DNA of 64,000 bases from Armigeres subalbatus (GCF_024139115.2 NW_026943189.1:248001-312000); one strand, 5' to 3'; counted from the first letter of the stretch, positions 1 through 12,604 are shown. Numbers and translations: made by a program. The notes: a model not told the origin generated them from the letters alone.

Positions 1-229
1 AGTCTATGAAGTCAACATTTGAAACGAAAATAGCGTCATTAATGACTATCTCTCTCTTTCTTCCACAAAATACATTTTCATGATTATAATCGAATAACTC
101 GGATTTCTACCTAGCGGTAACATTACTTGAACGGAGAATATTGTTGACCACCGTTTCATAAAAAAATTTGGCACTTTTGACTGACACTTCAAATGATCAT
201 CTTCACCTCAATGATCATCTTCCCCCCAG

Positions 230-442
230 TTGACGGTACCGACGACCGCTGCGGTACGACCTAGAGCGACTGAAGCAACCTGATGTTGCCACTGCATACG
301 CGCAGTATCTCGAGGCAGCGTAGCCGGAAGAGGGTGAGCTCGATGGGGCTCCTCTTGAGGACTGCTGGAATACAGTCAAAGCAGCCATTAACGACGGAGC
401 GGAGAACAACGTCGGGTATATGGGACAAAGGGCTTTGGGACA
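230..442 (+). pseudogene. RTE-like LINE copy 1, fragment a (endonuclease-RT linker)
   Basis: A short remnant of a non-LTR retrotransposon ORF. Conceptual translation gives YDLERLKQP and then LEDCWNTVKAAIND, the same kind of linker between endonuclease and reverse transcriptase that is seen in the better copy at 62.8-63.0 kb (RLAQEYAQQL, LEDGWRDIRSAIG). The element is 5'-truncated: nothing of the endonuclease core lies upstream. The reading resumes at 1738 after an inserted fold-back element, then again at 4778. The RTE-group assignment is from family knowledge of EN-RT proteins with a C-terminal RLRWAGH motif; the exact clade name is inferred. Confidence 0.75.
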
Positions 443-1728
443 GTTCGTCGAATGACATTTCATTGAATGACGTTTAGTCGAATTACTTTTAGTCGAAAGT
501 ACATTTGGTCGAAGGGACATTTAGTCGAATGGAAATTTAGTCGAATGCTGAAAGTGTTTAGTGTTGACACCATTATCCATTTAACTAATTATTCAAATGG
601 TAATAGGTAATTAGTCAAATGGATAATTCGTCAATAGATTTTTGGTAAAATTTGAATAAATAATCCACAAGATACATGGATAAACTGATTAGAGGAATTC
701 AGTGGACGCGAGGAAGTTCAATCAGCAGCGAAAGAAACGAATACGGATGCCAATGGGGATTTCTCACCTGAGCTAACAGAAACTTCTGGAGACCCTGGTG
801 AATTATAGAAACATTAAAAACCTACAAAAATAGCACCATGTTAGGTACTGATGGTAAAATACCCTCTCTTCTACTTTTCGGCACATAATCAAAAACCAAT
901 GATATAAATGTTATTTTATCAATACTTCATCATAGTCGGCTTTGGAACATTTAGTCTTATAACATTTGGTCAAATGACATTTTGTCGAAAGGACGTTTAG
1001 TCTAAGAGACATTTGGTCAAATGGAAATGGTTTTCTTATTATTTTCATTGAAACTCTTTCTTTCACTCAATATTTATACAATAATTAGTTCAGAATAAAA
1101 TTTTCTTCCAGCCATAATTCGTTAATTATTGGCCCAAAAATTAATTCCGATCAAATGGTCATATGACCTAATCTATTCGACGTCATGTCTAATGACAAAA
1201 CATCATTCGACTGAATTTCTTTTGATCAGGTGGTAAAGATTCATCGTAGTCGGTTAGAGGGGTTCGCCAAAGTCAAAATCCAGTCGGGAATATTTTCGTA
1301 TTATTTATTCTTTTTATGAACCCATCATTCTTTAGACAATATTGGAGCAATCATTAAGTGACATTTATAAACACCACAATAAATCATTTATTTTTTAATT
1401 GTTATTGACTAAAGTTCTTTGCTTTTAAATAGCCATTCGACGGAACGTCATTGGATTAAATGTACGCTTTCGACCAAATGTACGAAGATTCTCCATTCTA
1501 AAATCTGATTTCGACTAAATGTCCATTCGATCAAATGTCCATTCGACGAAGTGTCCTTTCAACCAAACGTCATTCGACCAAATGTCCTGCGTCTCTAGTG
1601 GATTAAAAAAAACATTTTCGACCAAATGTCCCTTCGACCAAATGTCCATTCGGCGTAATGTCCTTTCGACCAAATAGCATTCGACTAAATGTCATTCGAC
1701 GAAATGTCTTTCGACGAAATGGTATAGA
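443..1728. mobile_element. Fold-back-like DNA element A with tandem-unit termini
   Basis: A 1.29-kb insertion in the RTE ORF. The 9-bp sequence tttgggaca stands on both sides (434-442 and 1729-1737), as expected of a target-site duplication. The ends are not simple inverted repeats. They are inverted arrays of a 14-20-bp unit: the left array (443-545, more at 945-1025) reads TCGAATGACATTT-like, and the right array (1430-1725) reads the complement, AAATGTCCATTCGA-like. The AT-rich interior has no recognisable coding. A 9-bp duplication would fit a Mutator-like transposase, but none is visible, so the superfamily is unknown. Confidence 0.7.
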
Positions 1729-1737
1729 TTTGGGACA

Positions 1738-2749
1738 AAGTCCACGGAACGATTGGTTCGACGAAGAGTGCAGACATATTCTGGAGGAGAAGGCGCTGCA
1801 GGAAGGTACCCGACAGAACGTGGAACGTTATAGACGGAAGCGGACCCGCCTTTTTCAGGAGAAGAAACGCCGCCTGGAAGAAGCGGAGTGCGAGGAGATG
1901 GAACAGCTGTGCCGTTCTCAACACGCAAGTTCTATTAGAAGCTCAACGCGTCCCGCAAAGGCTTCGTGCCGCGAGCCGGAATATGCCGGGATAAGGATGG
2001 GAGCATCTTGACGGACGAACGTGTGGTGATCGAAAGGTGGAAGCAGCACTACGAGGAACATTTGAATAGCGCTGAGAGTACAGGCAGTGAAAGCAATAAA
2101 GCAGCTGGTAAGGTTAAAAGACTATTATTCTTCCATTTACTTCCACTATTCACTGGTAAGCTGGTAAGGATGATATCGGAGCTGAGCTCATCAAGATGGG
2201 CCCGGAAAAGCTAGCCACTTGCCTGCACAAATTGATAGTCAGAATCTGGGAAACTGAACAGCTACCAGTGGAAGGAAGGGGTTATATGCCCCATCTACAA
2301 GAAAGGCGACAAGCTGGAGTGTGAGAACTTTCGAGCGATCACCATCCTTAATGCCGCCTACAAAGTGATATCCCAGATCATCTTCCATCATCTGTCGCCA
2401 TTAGTGAATGAGTTCGTGGGAAGTTATCAAGCCGGCTTCGTTGACGGCCGCTCGGCAACGGACCAGATCTTTACTGTACGGCAAATCCTTCAAAAATGCC
2501 GTGAATACCAGGTCCCAACGCACCATCTGTTCGTTGATTTCAAGGCGGCATACGACAGTATAGACCTCGTAGAGCTATGGAAAATTATGGACGAGAACAG
2601 CTTCCCTGGTAAGCTTACCAGACTGATTAAAGCAACGGTGGATGGTGTGCAAAACTGTGTGAAGATTTCTGGCGAACACTCCAGTTCGTTCAAATCGCGC
2701 CGGAGACAAAGACAAGGTGATGGACTTTCGTGCCTGTTGTTCAACATTG
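1738..2749 (+). pseudogene. RTE-like LINE copy 1, fragment b (reverse transcriptase)
   Basis: Continues fragment a. It starts with NDWFDEECR, passes a frameshift near 1925, then reads ERWKQHYEEHLN, and after a 45-56-bp internal insertion goes into the RT fingers and palm. Visible RT motifs are YQAGFVDGRSATDQIF, FVDFKAAYDSID (motif A with catalytic Asp) and QGDGLSCLLFNIALE (motif B). Frameshifts and a stop near 2214 make it non-coding as it stands. It is cut at 2749 by the hAT element; the next fragment begins at 4778. Confidence 0.85.
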
Positions 2750-2757
2750 CGCTAGAA

Positions 2758-4769
2758 CATCGGTTCTCAACCTGGGGTACATGTACCCCTGGGGGTACCT
2801 TCGCTGGCCTCAGGGGGTACCTCGGACAATTATGCGTAATGGCGGATGTATTACAATTCCAATGAACACTGTATTGTACATAATATGCATGGTGATCAGT
2901 AAATCAAAACCTATTTAATCCTGCCACTACAACTAGCACAGTGTATGAAGGGTTGTGGGACAAAGCGTAGAGTGATTAAAATCTAGAACCTAAAGGGTCG
3001 GAGGCCTTTGAAAGGGATGACGGCTTTTTCCGAAAAGCTTAATAGCTCCGTTGCAAAAGGCTCGGAAAAATCCTTTCAAGAGGCTCGGAAGCCTCTTTTC
3101 AAGAGGCTCGGAAGCCTCCTTTCAAGAGGCTCGGAAGCCTCCATTCAAGAGGCTCGGAAGCCTCCTTTCAAGAGGCTCGGAAGCCTCCTTTCAAGAGGCC
3201 CGGAAGCCTCCTTTCAAGAGGCTCGGGAGCCTCCTTTCAAGAGGCTCAGAGCCTCCTTTCAAGAGGCTTGAAGCCTCCTTCAAGAGGCTCGGAAGCCTCC
3301 TTTCAAGAGGCCCGGAAGCCTCCTTCAAGAGGCTCAGAGCCTCCTTTCAAGAGGCCTGGAAGCCTCCTTTCAAGAGGCTCGGAAGCCTCCTTTCAAGAGG
3401 CCTCAGAAGCCTCCTTTCAAGAGGCTCGGAAGCCTCCTTTCAAGAGGCTCCGGAAGCCTCCTTCAAGAGGCTCAGAAGCCTCCTTTCAAGAGACTCCGGA
3501 AGCCTCCTTTCAAGAGGCTCAGGCCTCCTTCAAGAGGCCTGGAAGCCTCCTTTAAAGAGGCCTGGAAGCCTCCTTCAAGAGGCCCGGAAGCCTCCTTCAA
3601 GAGGCTCGGAAGCCTCCTTCAAGAGGCTCAGGCCTCCTTTCAAGAGGCTCAGGCCTCCTTTCAAGAGGCTCAGAGCCTCCTTTCAAGAGGCTCAGGAAGC
3701 CTCCTTTCAAGAGGCCTGGAAGCCTCCTTCAAGAGGCTCAAAGCCTCCTTTCAAGAGGCCTGAAGCCTCCTTTCAAGAGGCTCCGGAAGCCTCCTTTCAA
3801 GAGGCCTGGAAGCCTCCTTCAAGAGGCCTGGAAGCCTCCTTTCAAGAGGCTCAGAAGCCTCCTTCCAAGAGGCTCGGAAGCCTCCTTCCAAGAGGCTCGG
3901 AAGCCTCCTTCCAAGAGGCTCGGAAGCCTCCTTCCAAGAGGCCTTCCAAGAGGCCTTCCAAGAGGCTCGGAAGCCTCCTTCCAAGAGGCTCGGAAGCCTC
4001 CTTCCAAGAGGCTCGGAAGCCTCCTTCCAAGAGGCTCGGAAGCCTCCTTCCAAGAGGCTCGGAAGCCTCCTTCCAAGAGGCTCGGAAGCCTCCTTCCAAG
4101 AGGCTCGGAAGCCTCCTTCCAAGAGGCTCGGAAGCCTCCTTCCAAGAGGCTTGGAAGCCTCCTTTCAAGAGACTGCAAAATGCTCTGAAGTCTTCTTCTA
4201 AGAGCCTAGGAAACCTCTCTTCAAAAACTTGGAAGTAACCTTTCAAGAGACACGTAAGCAGCTGGAAAGCTTCACGGAACATCAAAAATTTCAGACAACT
4301 TTTTAGAGTGCCATACAGAGATGCATCCTGAACAGAACATGAGCCAAGAGCGTGCCTTGGTGTTCTAAGTTTTGAACTCTGAAAACGATCATGGTAACTA
4401 AGATTCCTTAGATTTGGAACTATGAAAAAACAGACGAGCATGCTTGATTTCTATCCGTTAGATGCCCACGTGTTCCATTACTAGCCGAAAAATGAGTAGC
4501 ATGCCGTCGCTTGAGTTTGTTTTCCTAGGATACAAGTTGCTAAGTTAGGTCAGTGCTCTTGAACAGTGTGCAGTGTTCAGAACTTTTTGAACACGAACAC
4601 GCGTTCTCGTGTTCAGATGCATCTCTGGTGCCATATGTCCCGTTTTCAGATTCTTTTTTCATACTTATGCGTTATGCTTATTTTCATTTACAGTGAAAAA
4701 ATAGGGGGTACCTCAATGAATGTAAAAGCTCGAAGGGGTACCTCTCAACAAAAAGGTTGAGAACCGCTG
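2758..4769. mobile_element. Non-autonomous hAT element with internal minisatellite
   Basis: The terminal inverted repeats are CATCGGTTCTCAACC at the left and the complement of CAGCGGTTCTCAACC at the right, a typical hAT terminus. The 8-bp duplication cgctagaa (2750-2757 and 4770-4777) is the hAT size, and it lies inside the RTE reverse transcriptase, whose reading resumes exactly after it. The 2.0-kb interior encodes no transposase; about 1.1 kb of it is a 23-bp minisatellite. A reverse-oriented relative lies at 57.4-58.0 kb. Confidence 0.9.
3066..4170. repeat. 23-bp minisatellite, about 48 units
   Basis: Tandem units of the type GAAGCCTCCTTTCAAGAGGC plus three bases. Each unit contains a short palindrome (AGCCTC ... 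GAGGCT) and could form a small hairpin. From about 3855 rightward the unit switches to CTTCCAAG in place of CTTTCAAG and becomes very uniform, indicating recent local homogenisation. Because 23 is not a multiple of three the array stays open in several frames; those ORFs (up to 395 codons) are artefacts of the repeat. Confidence 0.95.
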
Positions 4770-4777
4770 CGCTAGAA

Positions 4778-5636
4778 GGTGTTAGAGCCGCTAGAGCCGG
4801 GGTACGATTTATAACATTCCAGTCAATTTATTTGTTTCGCGGATGACATGAACATTGTCGGCCGAACATTTGGAAAGGTGGTCGAACTGTACACCCGCCT
4901 GAAACGTGAAGCAACAAAAGTTGGACTGGTGGTGAATGCGTCAAAGACAAAGTACATGCTTGTGGGCGGAACCGAGCGCGACAGGGCCCGCCTGGGAAGA
5001 ATTGTTACGATAGACGGGGATACCTTCGAGGTGGTCGAGGAATTCGTCTACCTCGGATCTTTGCTAACGTCTGATAACAATGTTAGTCGTGAAATACGAA
5101 GGCGAATCATCTGTGGAAGTCGGACCTACTACGGGCTCCAGAAGAAACTGCCGTCAAAAAAGATTCGCCACCGCACCAAATGTGTTATGAACAAGACGCT
5201 GATAAAACCGTTAGTCCTCTACGGACACGAAACATGGACAATGCTCGAGGAGGACTTGCAAGCACTCGGAGTATTCGAGAGACGGGTGCTTAGGACCATC
5301 TTTGGCGGCGTGCAAGAAGACGGTGTGTAGCGGCGAAGAATGAACCACGAGCTCACCCAGCTCTACGGCAGTATCCAGAGGTAGCTAAAGCCGGAAGGGT
5401 ACATGTTGCAAAAATGCCGGACAGCAACGGTGATGGTGTTCGCTTCCGATCCGGCATGTACGAGACGGCGTGGAGCGTAACGAGCGAGATGGGCAGACCA
5501 GGTGCAAAACGACTTGGCGAACGTGGGGCGTATTCGAGGATGGAGAGATGCGGCATCGAACCGTGTATTGTGGCGTCAAATTGTTGATTCAGTGGTATCT
5601 GTTTAGATGTGGACTAAATTAATGAATGAATGTTTT
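4778..5636 (+). pseudogene. RTE-like LINE copy 1, fragment c (RT C-terminus and 3' tail)
   Basis: Resumes the RT after the hAT insertion. The best open stretch, 4848-5330, reads VGLVVNASKTKYM, EEFVYLGSLLTSDNN, LVLYGHETWTMLEEDLQ and FERRVLRTIFGG, the thumb and connection region of RTE-like proteins. A stop at 5328-5330 and frameshifts follow; the cysteine/tryptophan-rich end is degraded. The catalytic ADD box at the start is broken (FRG followed by a stop, then HEH). The element ends in a short tail of tgaatgaatg repeats near 5620-5636, the usual 3' end of this family. Confidence 0.85.
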
Positions 5637-6124
5637 AGTGGTTTCTGAAAGGTCAAGGGGGGGATAAATATTAAAATTTCAAAAATCAAAAAACTTCTCG
5701 GATTTGGTAAAAAAATTCTTCAAAATTATTCGATTTATTTTTGCCCTTTCCAATTTTTATTTTACGCAAAAAAAATTCCGGGTTAATTTTTTAATATTTG
5801 TGTCGGCCTTATTTAAAGATAATAAATCTGTAACACAGGCTTGATATGAAAGATTCAATATATTTTAAAATAAATAAGTTCTTACTGGAGTGTTAAGGGT
5901 AAATCAGCGAGGGAGGGTGCAAAATGCATTAAAATTGCAGCTTCATCGTACTCTTTCATCTGGATACTTCAAAGCGGTGTTGAATTGAATATGAATTGAA
6001 AAATGGGGTTGTTATTTGAACCATGTTAAACCATAAATAAAAATACAACTTTTTCTATTATGGTGAAATAATGAAGTAATTTGTTTAATAGGGGAGATCG
6101 GGGTTGATTGGCCGAATGGGTAGA
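5637..6124. other. AT-rich stretch, nothing recognised
   Basis: About 490 bp of AT-rich sequence with runs of A and T. I see no ORF with family features, no inverted ends and no RNA gene. Confidence 0.5.
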
Positions 6125-6272
6125 GACGCGCTTTATGATTTTCTTAATCACAATCCATTTTCCAGCGGTTTTCCAGACACACTTTGTGATTTTGCAAATC
6201 ACAATCCGTTCTCCAGGGGTCGTCTAGACGCGTTTTATGATTTTCCAATCCACAATCCATTTTCCAGCGGTC
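6125..6272. repeat. Three tandem copies of a ~52-bp unit
   Basis: The unit starts gacgcgctttatgatttt, continues with aatcacaatccattttcc and is repeated at about 6125, 6176 and 6228 with a few differences. The repetition keeps a 92-codon frame open (6104-6382), but I see no reason to call it a gene. Confidence 0.75.
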
Positions 6273-9025
6273 TGTGGCAATACAAACCAAGTTGCCTTGT
6301 GTTTTTTAAACCATCACATATTTGTAGACAACGAATATTCAAAAGCAAACGACAGCAAGATGCCGCAAGAAAATGGATGTGACTTATCTGGCCGTTCGTA
6401 ATATGTAGGTGCTAACGGGGCATCGTGGCATCCAGAAATCAAGTCTGCGTTGTTGCGAGAAGCATGTGATTTTTCCTATACACGTTCTAAAATTAGTATT
6501 TTGGCTATTTGTTCTGCCACTAGATCAAATTATCTTAATTAGTTTCCACCTCCAATACATCCTTTCTTGAAAAATGAGCCCTTTAAGATCTGCCATGTCC
6601 AACAAAGAAAACATCAGTCATCATTACGCCATGAGAGCAGTGCTACACCCTTGAATCAATTTCAAACTTTCCTTTCTCTGTTATTCTCCTTCCACAACCG
6701 GCCCGACGACATCAACGAGCAACACTCAGCTGATTTTAAACACATGGCCCCAAGGAGTCGAAAAAATATCTGCAGAAAACAACCAGGAGGACCTTTCCAG
6801 CACTCTACTGACTGGCGCTGCTGGCTGTTGTAGAACAATAGAACAGAATGTAAGACGCAAAGAACACGTAAATTTTCAGAGAATTTCATTCAGTTGAATG
6901 CACAGTGATTCGCGAGGTCGAATTCTGAAAATTATGTTAACAGAAAATTCGTTTGATGAAAATTTTGATTCAGGTTTCCAAAAACAAAACTAATAAAAAA
7001 TTAGCTGAGTTAATAACCCAACAAGTGGATGGTAGATTTTAATACAGTTCTGTACAGAACCTTACCGGAACTGTATAAATTTTTGACATATACAATTTCG
7101 GAGGATTTTGATACAACCATTGTATTGAAATCTAACAAATTTGTACTATTTTAATACAATATCTGATCATGAAACTTACATTTATTGTATATGTCAAGAT
7201 TTTATGCAATATTTGTAAGATTGAGATCTCTGGCGTAACTGTGCAACGCACTTGACGCTTACACCGGCCGTTCTCCGAACTGGTTCTTCTGTGTGATGTA
7301 GGCATCCCCCACCGTCGCCCACTAGTAAACATCTGTTTCTGAGCCGGAGGCGAGGCGAAGATGTTTCCCGGCTGACCGGCCCCCGACATAGGCTGAGGAA
7401 AACTTAATTTATCAAACTCCACCCATCACAACCGAGCAGTTGAGCTTCCAAGATACCAGGAGTCTTGCCACTAGGACTAAGAGTGCAATGAACAGAGGAG
7501 TGCACGGAAAAACAACCATCGGCCCTCAAGAATCTTTTTCGGAAATGAAATATAAAGACCGGAAGCGTCCCACACCGAAGAGAGTGCCACTCGACACGTT
7601 GCGGCGACGGACTCGACTGTACTGAACTGAAGGTGATGTTCTTAATGTTGGAAATGAAAAACCGTTCAATGAACGAAAGGGAAAAAACCTGCAGCAAATG
7701 GAATAAAGGATAATTAAATTGCATTGCATTGCACTCTTCCGGCGGCACAAGCACAGTGGAAACGTAGGAACAACAAAATAGAGGCGGATCTGTAGCTGGC
7801 ACTATCGGATACCAATGCCATCATTTGGAAAGGAAACATCAACAGTGCACTTGCAACTCACGGTTCGATCATTAACGTTTTTTTTTTTTAGATCGGGCTC
7901 AAGTAAGTTTATATCCGAAAAGTTAATGATGTAACAGAGATAATCCAACAAAGTTATACCGAAATACTAATGTTTCACTAAAATACGAAAGCACGAGTTT
8001 GACGCATAGACCTTTTCCGTTCAGAACTTATTCCAACTAAATGTATGTGGTCTATTGACTCATTTACGTATAGTAAATAGAATTAGTATACATCAAAGAG
8101 AGTGTTGTACCACAATTGATACCCAGTGAAAATGAAGCCTAATAAATACCAATGACAAATATTAATCCAACATCATTCCTTTTTCGTACGTATACCAATT
8201 GGTAAGTGAAATGGCTTCATTCACGACTACACAAACGCTAGCTAGTATTGTTCCTTTTTATGTGAATCGAACCAAGCCCCCTTGGCTATTTACACTTTGA
8301 AGTCATGTGCTCCCGTAATAATACTTCAGCATCTCCCTGCCTAATGATTCCATCATCCTAAGCTTCCCAGTTTAAAGTTCAGCCTACTGCAGCATGGTGA
8401 CATGCTTTTCACCTTCGCTCGTCGTCGTCCATCGTCTAGCTGCTTCCCAACGGGAAGTAGCTGACGACGCGATCTGTGTGCCGTGTGATGATCATTATTT
8501 CACCGCGAGGCATGTTTTATGAATGAATCACATCCGTCTGTGTCGCTGCTGGTGCCCAGGTTCCAGTTTTCCATCTGGGTTGGGAACTTTCAGCACGATG
8601 GGGAACATTCTCATCCACTCCGCCGATGATGGCCTCCTGATGTTAGGTTTAATGAGCAGAACGTGCAATGAGCTTTCGTCGTCGTTATCGCCAACCATCA
8701 ACAGCCGGTGAAACAGAGCACCGTCTAAGGTACGGCAGAGAAAAATTCTTTATTGTGATGTTAGGAAGCCAGTCCGAACGGTGTTTCCAAGGAACGAACA
8801 TCTCATTCGAATGTGGTTTAATGAAGTTAGGCAACGCATTTTTATGAGTCTTGATATATGGCCTTTCTCTGGAAATCGTATTGAATGATAGTAATGCAGT
8901 GAGTATTGCTGTTATACAGGTGAAACCGTACCATTTATATTTCAAGATACAGAATTCATCTTTTTTAATCAAGGGCAAATATTGTGGGACGGAGTATCTG
9001 AATCGGCATTATTTTTCATTATGTC
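6273..9025. other. Intergenic or intronic DNA, no supported gene
   Basis: Mixed-composition DNA. 7040-7150 is rich in aatacaa/tttgtat motifs with partial self-complementarity. 7250-7440 and 8390-8710 are more GC-rich. Short ORFs (for example 7404-7802 minus) have no visible domain. No exon with convincing splice sites was found. Confidence 0.4.
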
Positions 9026-9028
9026 ATA

Positions 9029-9142
9029 GGAAAGATTCATTAATTTTGCAACGCAAAAATTGACTATTTTCAACACCACTGCCATTTGACATCCCTCCCC
9101 ATATTCTCCTTCCCACTTGTTACGTAATTTATGGACGTTTCC
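9029..9142. mobile_element. MITE, GGGAANATCCAxxAATTACGTAACGC family, copy 1
   Basis: 114 bp with ends GGAAAGATTCATTAATT and the complement of GGAAACGTCCATAAATTACG. The 3-bp ata stands on both sides (9026-9028, 9143-9145). The ends match the copy at 56497-56659 and more loosely 55556-55682. Three-base duplications fit PIF/Harbinger-type mobilisation (inference). Confidence 0.7.
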
Positions 9143-9145
9143 ATA

Positions 9146-10805
9146 ACAGCACTTTTGCGCCACATTTCTCAAAACCCTCATTAGTGTAGGACCTCATTTA
9201 GCAAACAAAGATAACGACGACTTGTACAAATGGCTCTTATCTAGTCTATAATAGCACTTTGGAACAGTAGGGATGAGTAGCCATGCACGAGATATTCTCT
9301 GCGGTTTTTTCGTTTGTCAATGTTGATGCTTTGCTCAAATAAATAGACCTTTTATAGTTGTACTGGGAGACGATAGATATAAGATACTTTTTTTCTTTTT
9401 AAATGGGCAATACAATGGAATGTACCACACATAGCTACTGATATTTTAGATTTTAACGCTCAGAAGCTACCGTAAATTGTTGAGTGGGATTCAGCAATTC
9501 TATGTGTGTCCTCAAAGTAGAAGCATAAGTACTAGAATGTTCTTGAAGCTGTAGTAATTTAAATTATTTTGCCAAATTATGCTTCAACAAGCTTCATCAT
9601 CGGTTCTAGTACCGGCACTTTGGCTACCAGATCGAAGTAACCTACACATTTGATTTGTTTTAACGGCCTCGGTAGTCTGCTCAGTAAAAAAGATTAACAA
9701 TTTACCGAGTTCTCGGTTTGCACTCTCGATGATTAAATGTCAAATATTACTGAGATAATCTGTAAATGTCAACCGAACAGAACGAAGTTGCAGACTTTCC
9801 GTAGACGTATTTGTAGGCTGACCAGATCATTTCGGTGAAAAAACAGGACAAACGCGCTTGCAAAACGGGACATGTAAAAAAACTGGCCTTATTTCCATAT
9901 TTTAGAGTGAATCATTCACCACCATAATCTTCTATTGTACTAAGTTAGTAGTGAAAAAATACTAAACTACAAAACAAATTTTATTTTAATTTACTCTTAG
10001 ACATGGATTAAGGATTTTATTATTGACCAATATAAAAAAAACATTTTCCAATTTGTTAAGAAAATTATTTTGAGCTTTTTAGTGGAATGTCCTCACAAGT
10101 GATTTTCCAATTTCCTCTTGCCAGTGGAGATATATCAGCTTCCACACTGATATTCTTCCCTCCCCCTTCATACGGGAGTTTGACAGAAGGAAGGTCGTGC
10201 GATGTATGCCATCACGATTATTGCCCTCTGCTCGCTTTCAAATCGACTTCTATAAAAACATTCTTCATGCCTGCCGTATCCTAACGGAACTATCAATTCT
10301 ATACTTCCGCCTCTAATTCTATCATGAACATGTACGTCTAAATTTGGAAGATGATATTAGCATTTTCATATCATTGTTAATCGTTTAACTTCAGGTAGAA
10401 GTAATACACTCAAATCATTAATTAGTAAGAAAAAATAGTTGTAGGAAAAAACTCAAAATACAAATGCGAAAAGAGCAATAGGGTGAGATGATTGATTTGG
10501 TATGCAAGGTATTTAATTAATTTAAGTGGGAAAAATCAGTCGATTAGAACAACGAGAATTTCAACAAGGAAATGACATTAATAAAATGTAATTTTAATTA
10601 TTTCCATTAATATGGTTGGCGCATGAGAATAAATGTCGAATCTAATCAATTCACAGTTCTTTTTTATCGAAATTGATTTAAATGACGATGAAAGTAGCGT
10701 CACACATCGGAAATCTTGTCCATTGATTTTGTTCTCATGTGCTCCCAAAAAAGCCGGACTCATGCAATATCGTTGCGAAAAGTAAAAGCATCCTAACCAA
10801 TTTAT
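9146..10805. other. AT-rich DNA, no supported gene
   Basis: No gene seen. Near 10070-10100 a short stretch (ttattttgagctttttagtggaatgtc) recurs at 20757-20790 and resembles the outer part of the palindromic family at 53812-54069, suggesting a decayed repeat. Confidence 0.4.
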
Positions 10806-10959
10806 AGTCTGGTTTACAGCTCGGACTCTCGGAGATTTCCGCCGAATTGTACTTCAAATCGGGCCCAATTACTAATTTTTCATATCGGAATCCCATAAAT
10901 CCCGTCCACGCACATGGGAGCGAAATTTGCAGACAAGCTCCTTATGTGTAAACTGGTCT
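10806..10959. mobile_element. Putative small MITE
   Basis: A 154-bp segment whose ends read AGTCTGGTTTACA and the complement of AGACCAGTTTACA. The interior is more GC-rich than its surroundings. No clear target duplication, so this rests on the inverted ends only. Confidence 0.4.
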
Positions 10960-12604
10960 TCAATACGAAAAAAAAATTCCTTCGGTGGGAACCGGCCCTA
11001 AACTCGTTTTTGTTTAGTTGATTGATAAATTATTTTTTCATTCTAGCGTTTTTATTGCAGTGGATGATATCGAAATATTTAAAATTATTCAGAAAGACTT
11101 TGAATGATTCTTAATGTTTCGAAAAAAAAATCAAATGTTTGAAAAATAGGTGGTAAAGCAGATATGAAAAAAATAAATGGATTATACCTATACTTCGGAA
11201 GATTAAAAAAGAATAATCGATTATGAACTGTATCTGAATATTAGAATGTCTGTCCCTGCGCTTCATTTTATTGACGTTGAGGGTGACATTTTTCCAGTAA
11301 ATACTTGCCTACCAAGTAATTTCGTTTAATCCACTGATGCAATTTGCCAAATTTTGATGCCTGTATAAGCTGAAAAAATTATTGAAATGAACCTGTTGGA
11401 AAAAATATCCCGAAGATGCTCCTGTTGTCAATTGTTGAAAACCATATGAAAAGTCGATCAATGGAAAATATAAAAAGGCATAGATAGAATTCTTTTAAAA
11501 GCAACATTAATAACATAACATCTAACATTTCTTGATGGGTTTTGTCCAGCCGTGAGCTGCCAATCTATCTAATAATGATAAAAAAAGCACTGTGTAAGGG
11601 ATTTTCCTGTATTTTGTATTTTGTTTGGTCGCTTCTATACTTACCGAAATATCTGTAAGAAAAAAAAAATTTTTTTGCACTTTTATAAAAGCGCACAAAC
11701 TACGATTTCAAAACTCCGAAAAAGTTCAACACACAATGTGGCGCCACTTCCAGCGTATTGTATTGTAAGTATTGCCGTAAGCTCAGCAAAGCATATTCTT
11801 TTTACTGAATGCTTGGTATTTATTTTTGACAGCTACAAGCAGATTTTGTTCAACAGGGCAACTCGGTTATCTATTTTACCGATATCCTGTAAATCGTATT
11901 ACATTGCTGAGAAGTCGGTATAACGTATTACAAAAATCAGTAAATTCTTCAAAATTAACTGACCTCTCGGTTCGAATTTATAATTACCGGGAAAAATCAG
12001 TGAAAAATATTCCCGAGACGAAATTCTTAATTTAAGTGTGTAGATGCTAGTCCCTCGCGAACAGGAACGACAATAGCATATAACTGTTAGATTTCGAAAT
12101 GGGCGAAAGCTCGTAACGGCATCCAATTTGAGTACAAGCACCCTTTCATTACTATCACACTAGCAACCCGATAACCAAGACGAACCTCTGACATAGAACC
12201 TAACCAGATTCCAATAAAAATTCCGCATGAACTCGTGGCGAGTGGAGAGGTATTCTCGGCTTGCATTGGGCATCATCAATTCCTTCCCATCTCCGATAGA
12301 CCGTGAAGACGTTGCCAGCGCCGTTATTGATCAATTGAAGTGTTATAGCTCTCGGACTGCTCCAATTGAGGTTGGAGAGCAAATCTCATGCTTTCATCCA
12401 TTGGTTCCCTGTGCAATTGTGGTTATTCTGATCAATCACGGAGAGCAACTCTGGAAATGCACGGCCATCATGGTCATGCTCGTGCTCATGCTCATGCTCG
12501 TGCTCATGCTGCTAAGTATGCGCAAAATCTACAAAGGTTTGCAAAAATGTGTTCCTAGGCTCTATGCGGTGCTGTAGAAGATTAATGTTGTCAGTGACAT
12601 TTAC
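10960..12604. other. Intergenic or intronic DNA, no supported gene
   Basis: AT-rich. Small ORFs at 11621-11923 and 12227-12577 show no domain; the second runs through a CATGCTCGTGCT microsatellite. Confidence 0.4.
12468..12512. repeat. Microsatellite of (CATGCTCGTGCT)-type hexamers
   Basis: Alternating catgct and cgtgct units, about seven hexamers; read through as the leucine/methionine-rich end of a spurious ORF. Confidence 0.85.

Noticed and set aside
443..1728. The short arrays read as promoters or operator clusters
   Set aside because: Their inverted placement at the two edges of an insertion with a target duplication is better explained as transposon ends.
3008..4441. Long ORFs (up to 395 codons plus, 196 minus) rich in Lys, Arg, Ser and Pro
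   Set aside because: They are translations of the 23-bp minisatellite, which stays open in several frames on both strands. No gene signals or conserved domain.
7404..7802. 132-codon minus-strand ORF
   Set aside because: No recognisable family, no splice or promoter context, and mixed composition typical of chance ORFs.
12227..12577. 116-codon ORF
   Set aside because: No domain; its C-terminal half is a translated hexamer microsatellite.
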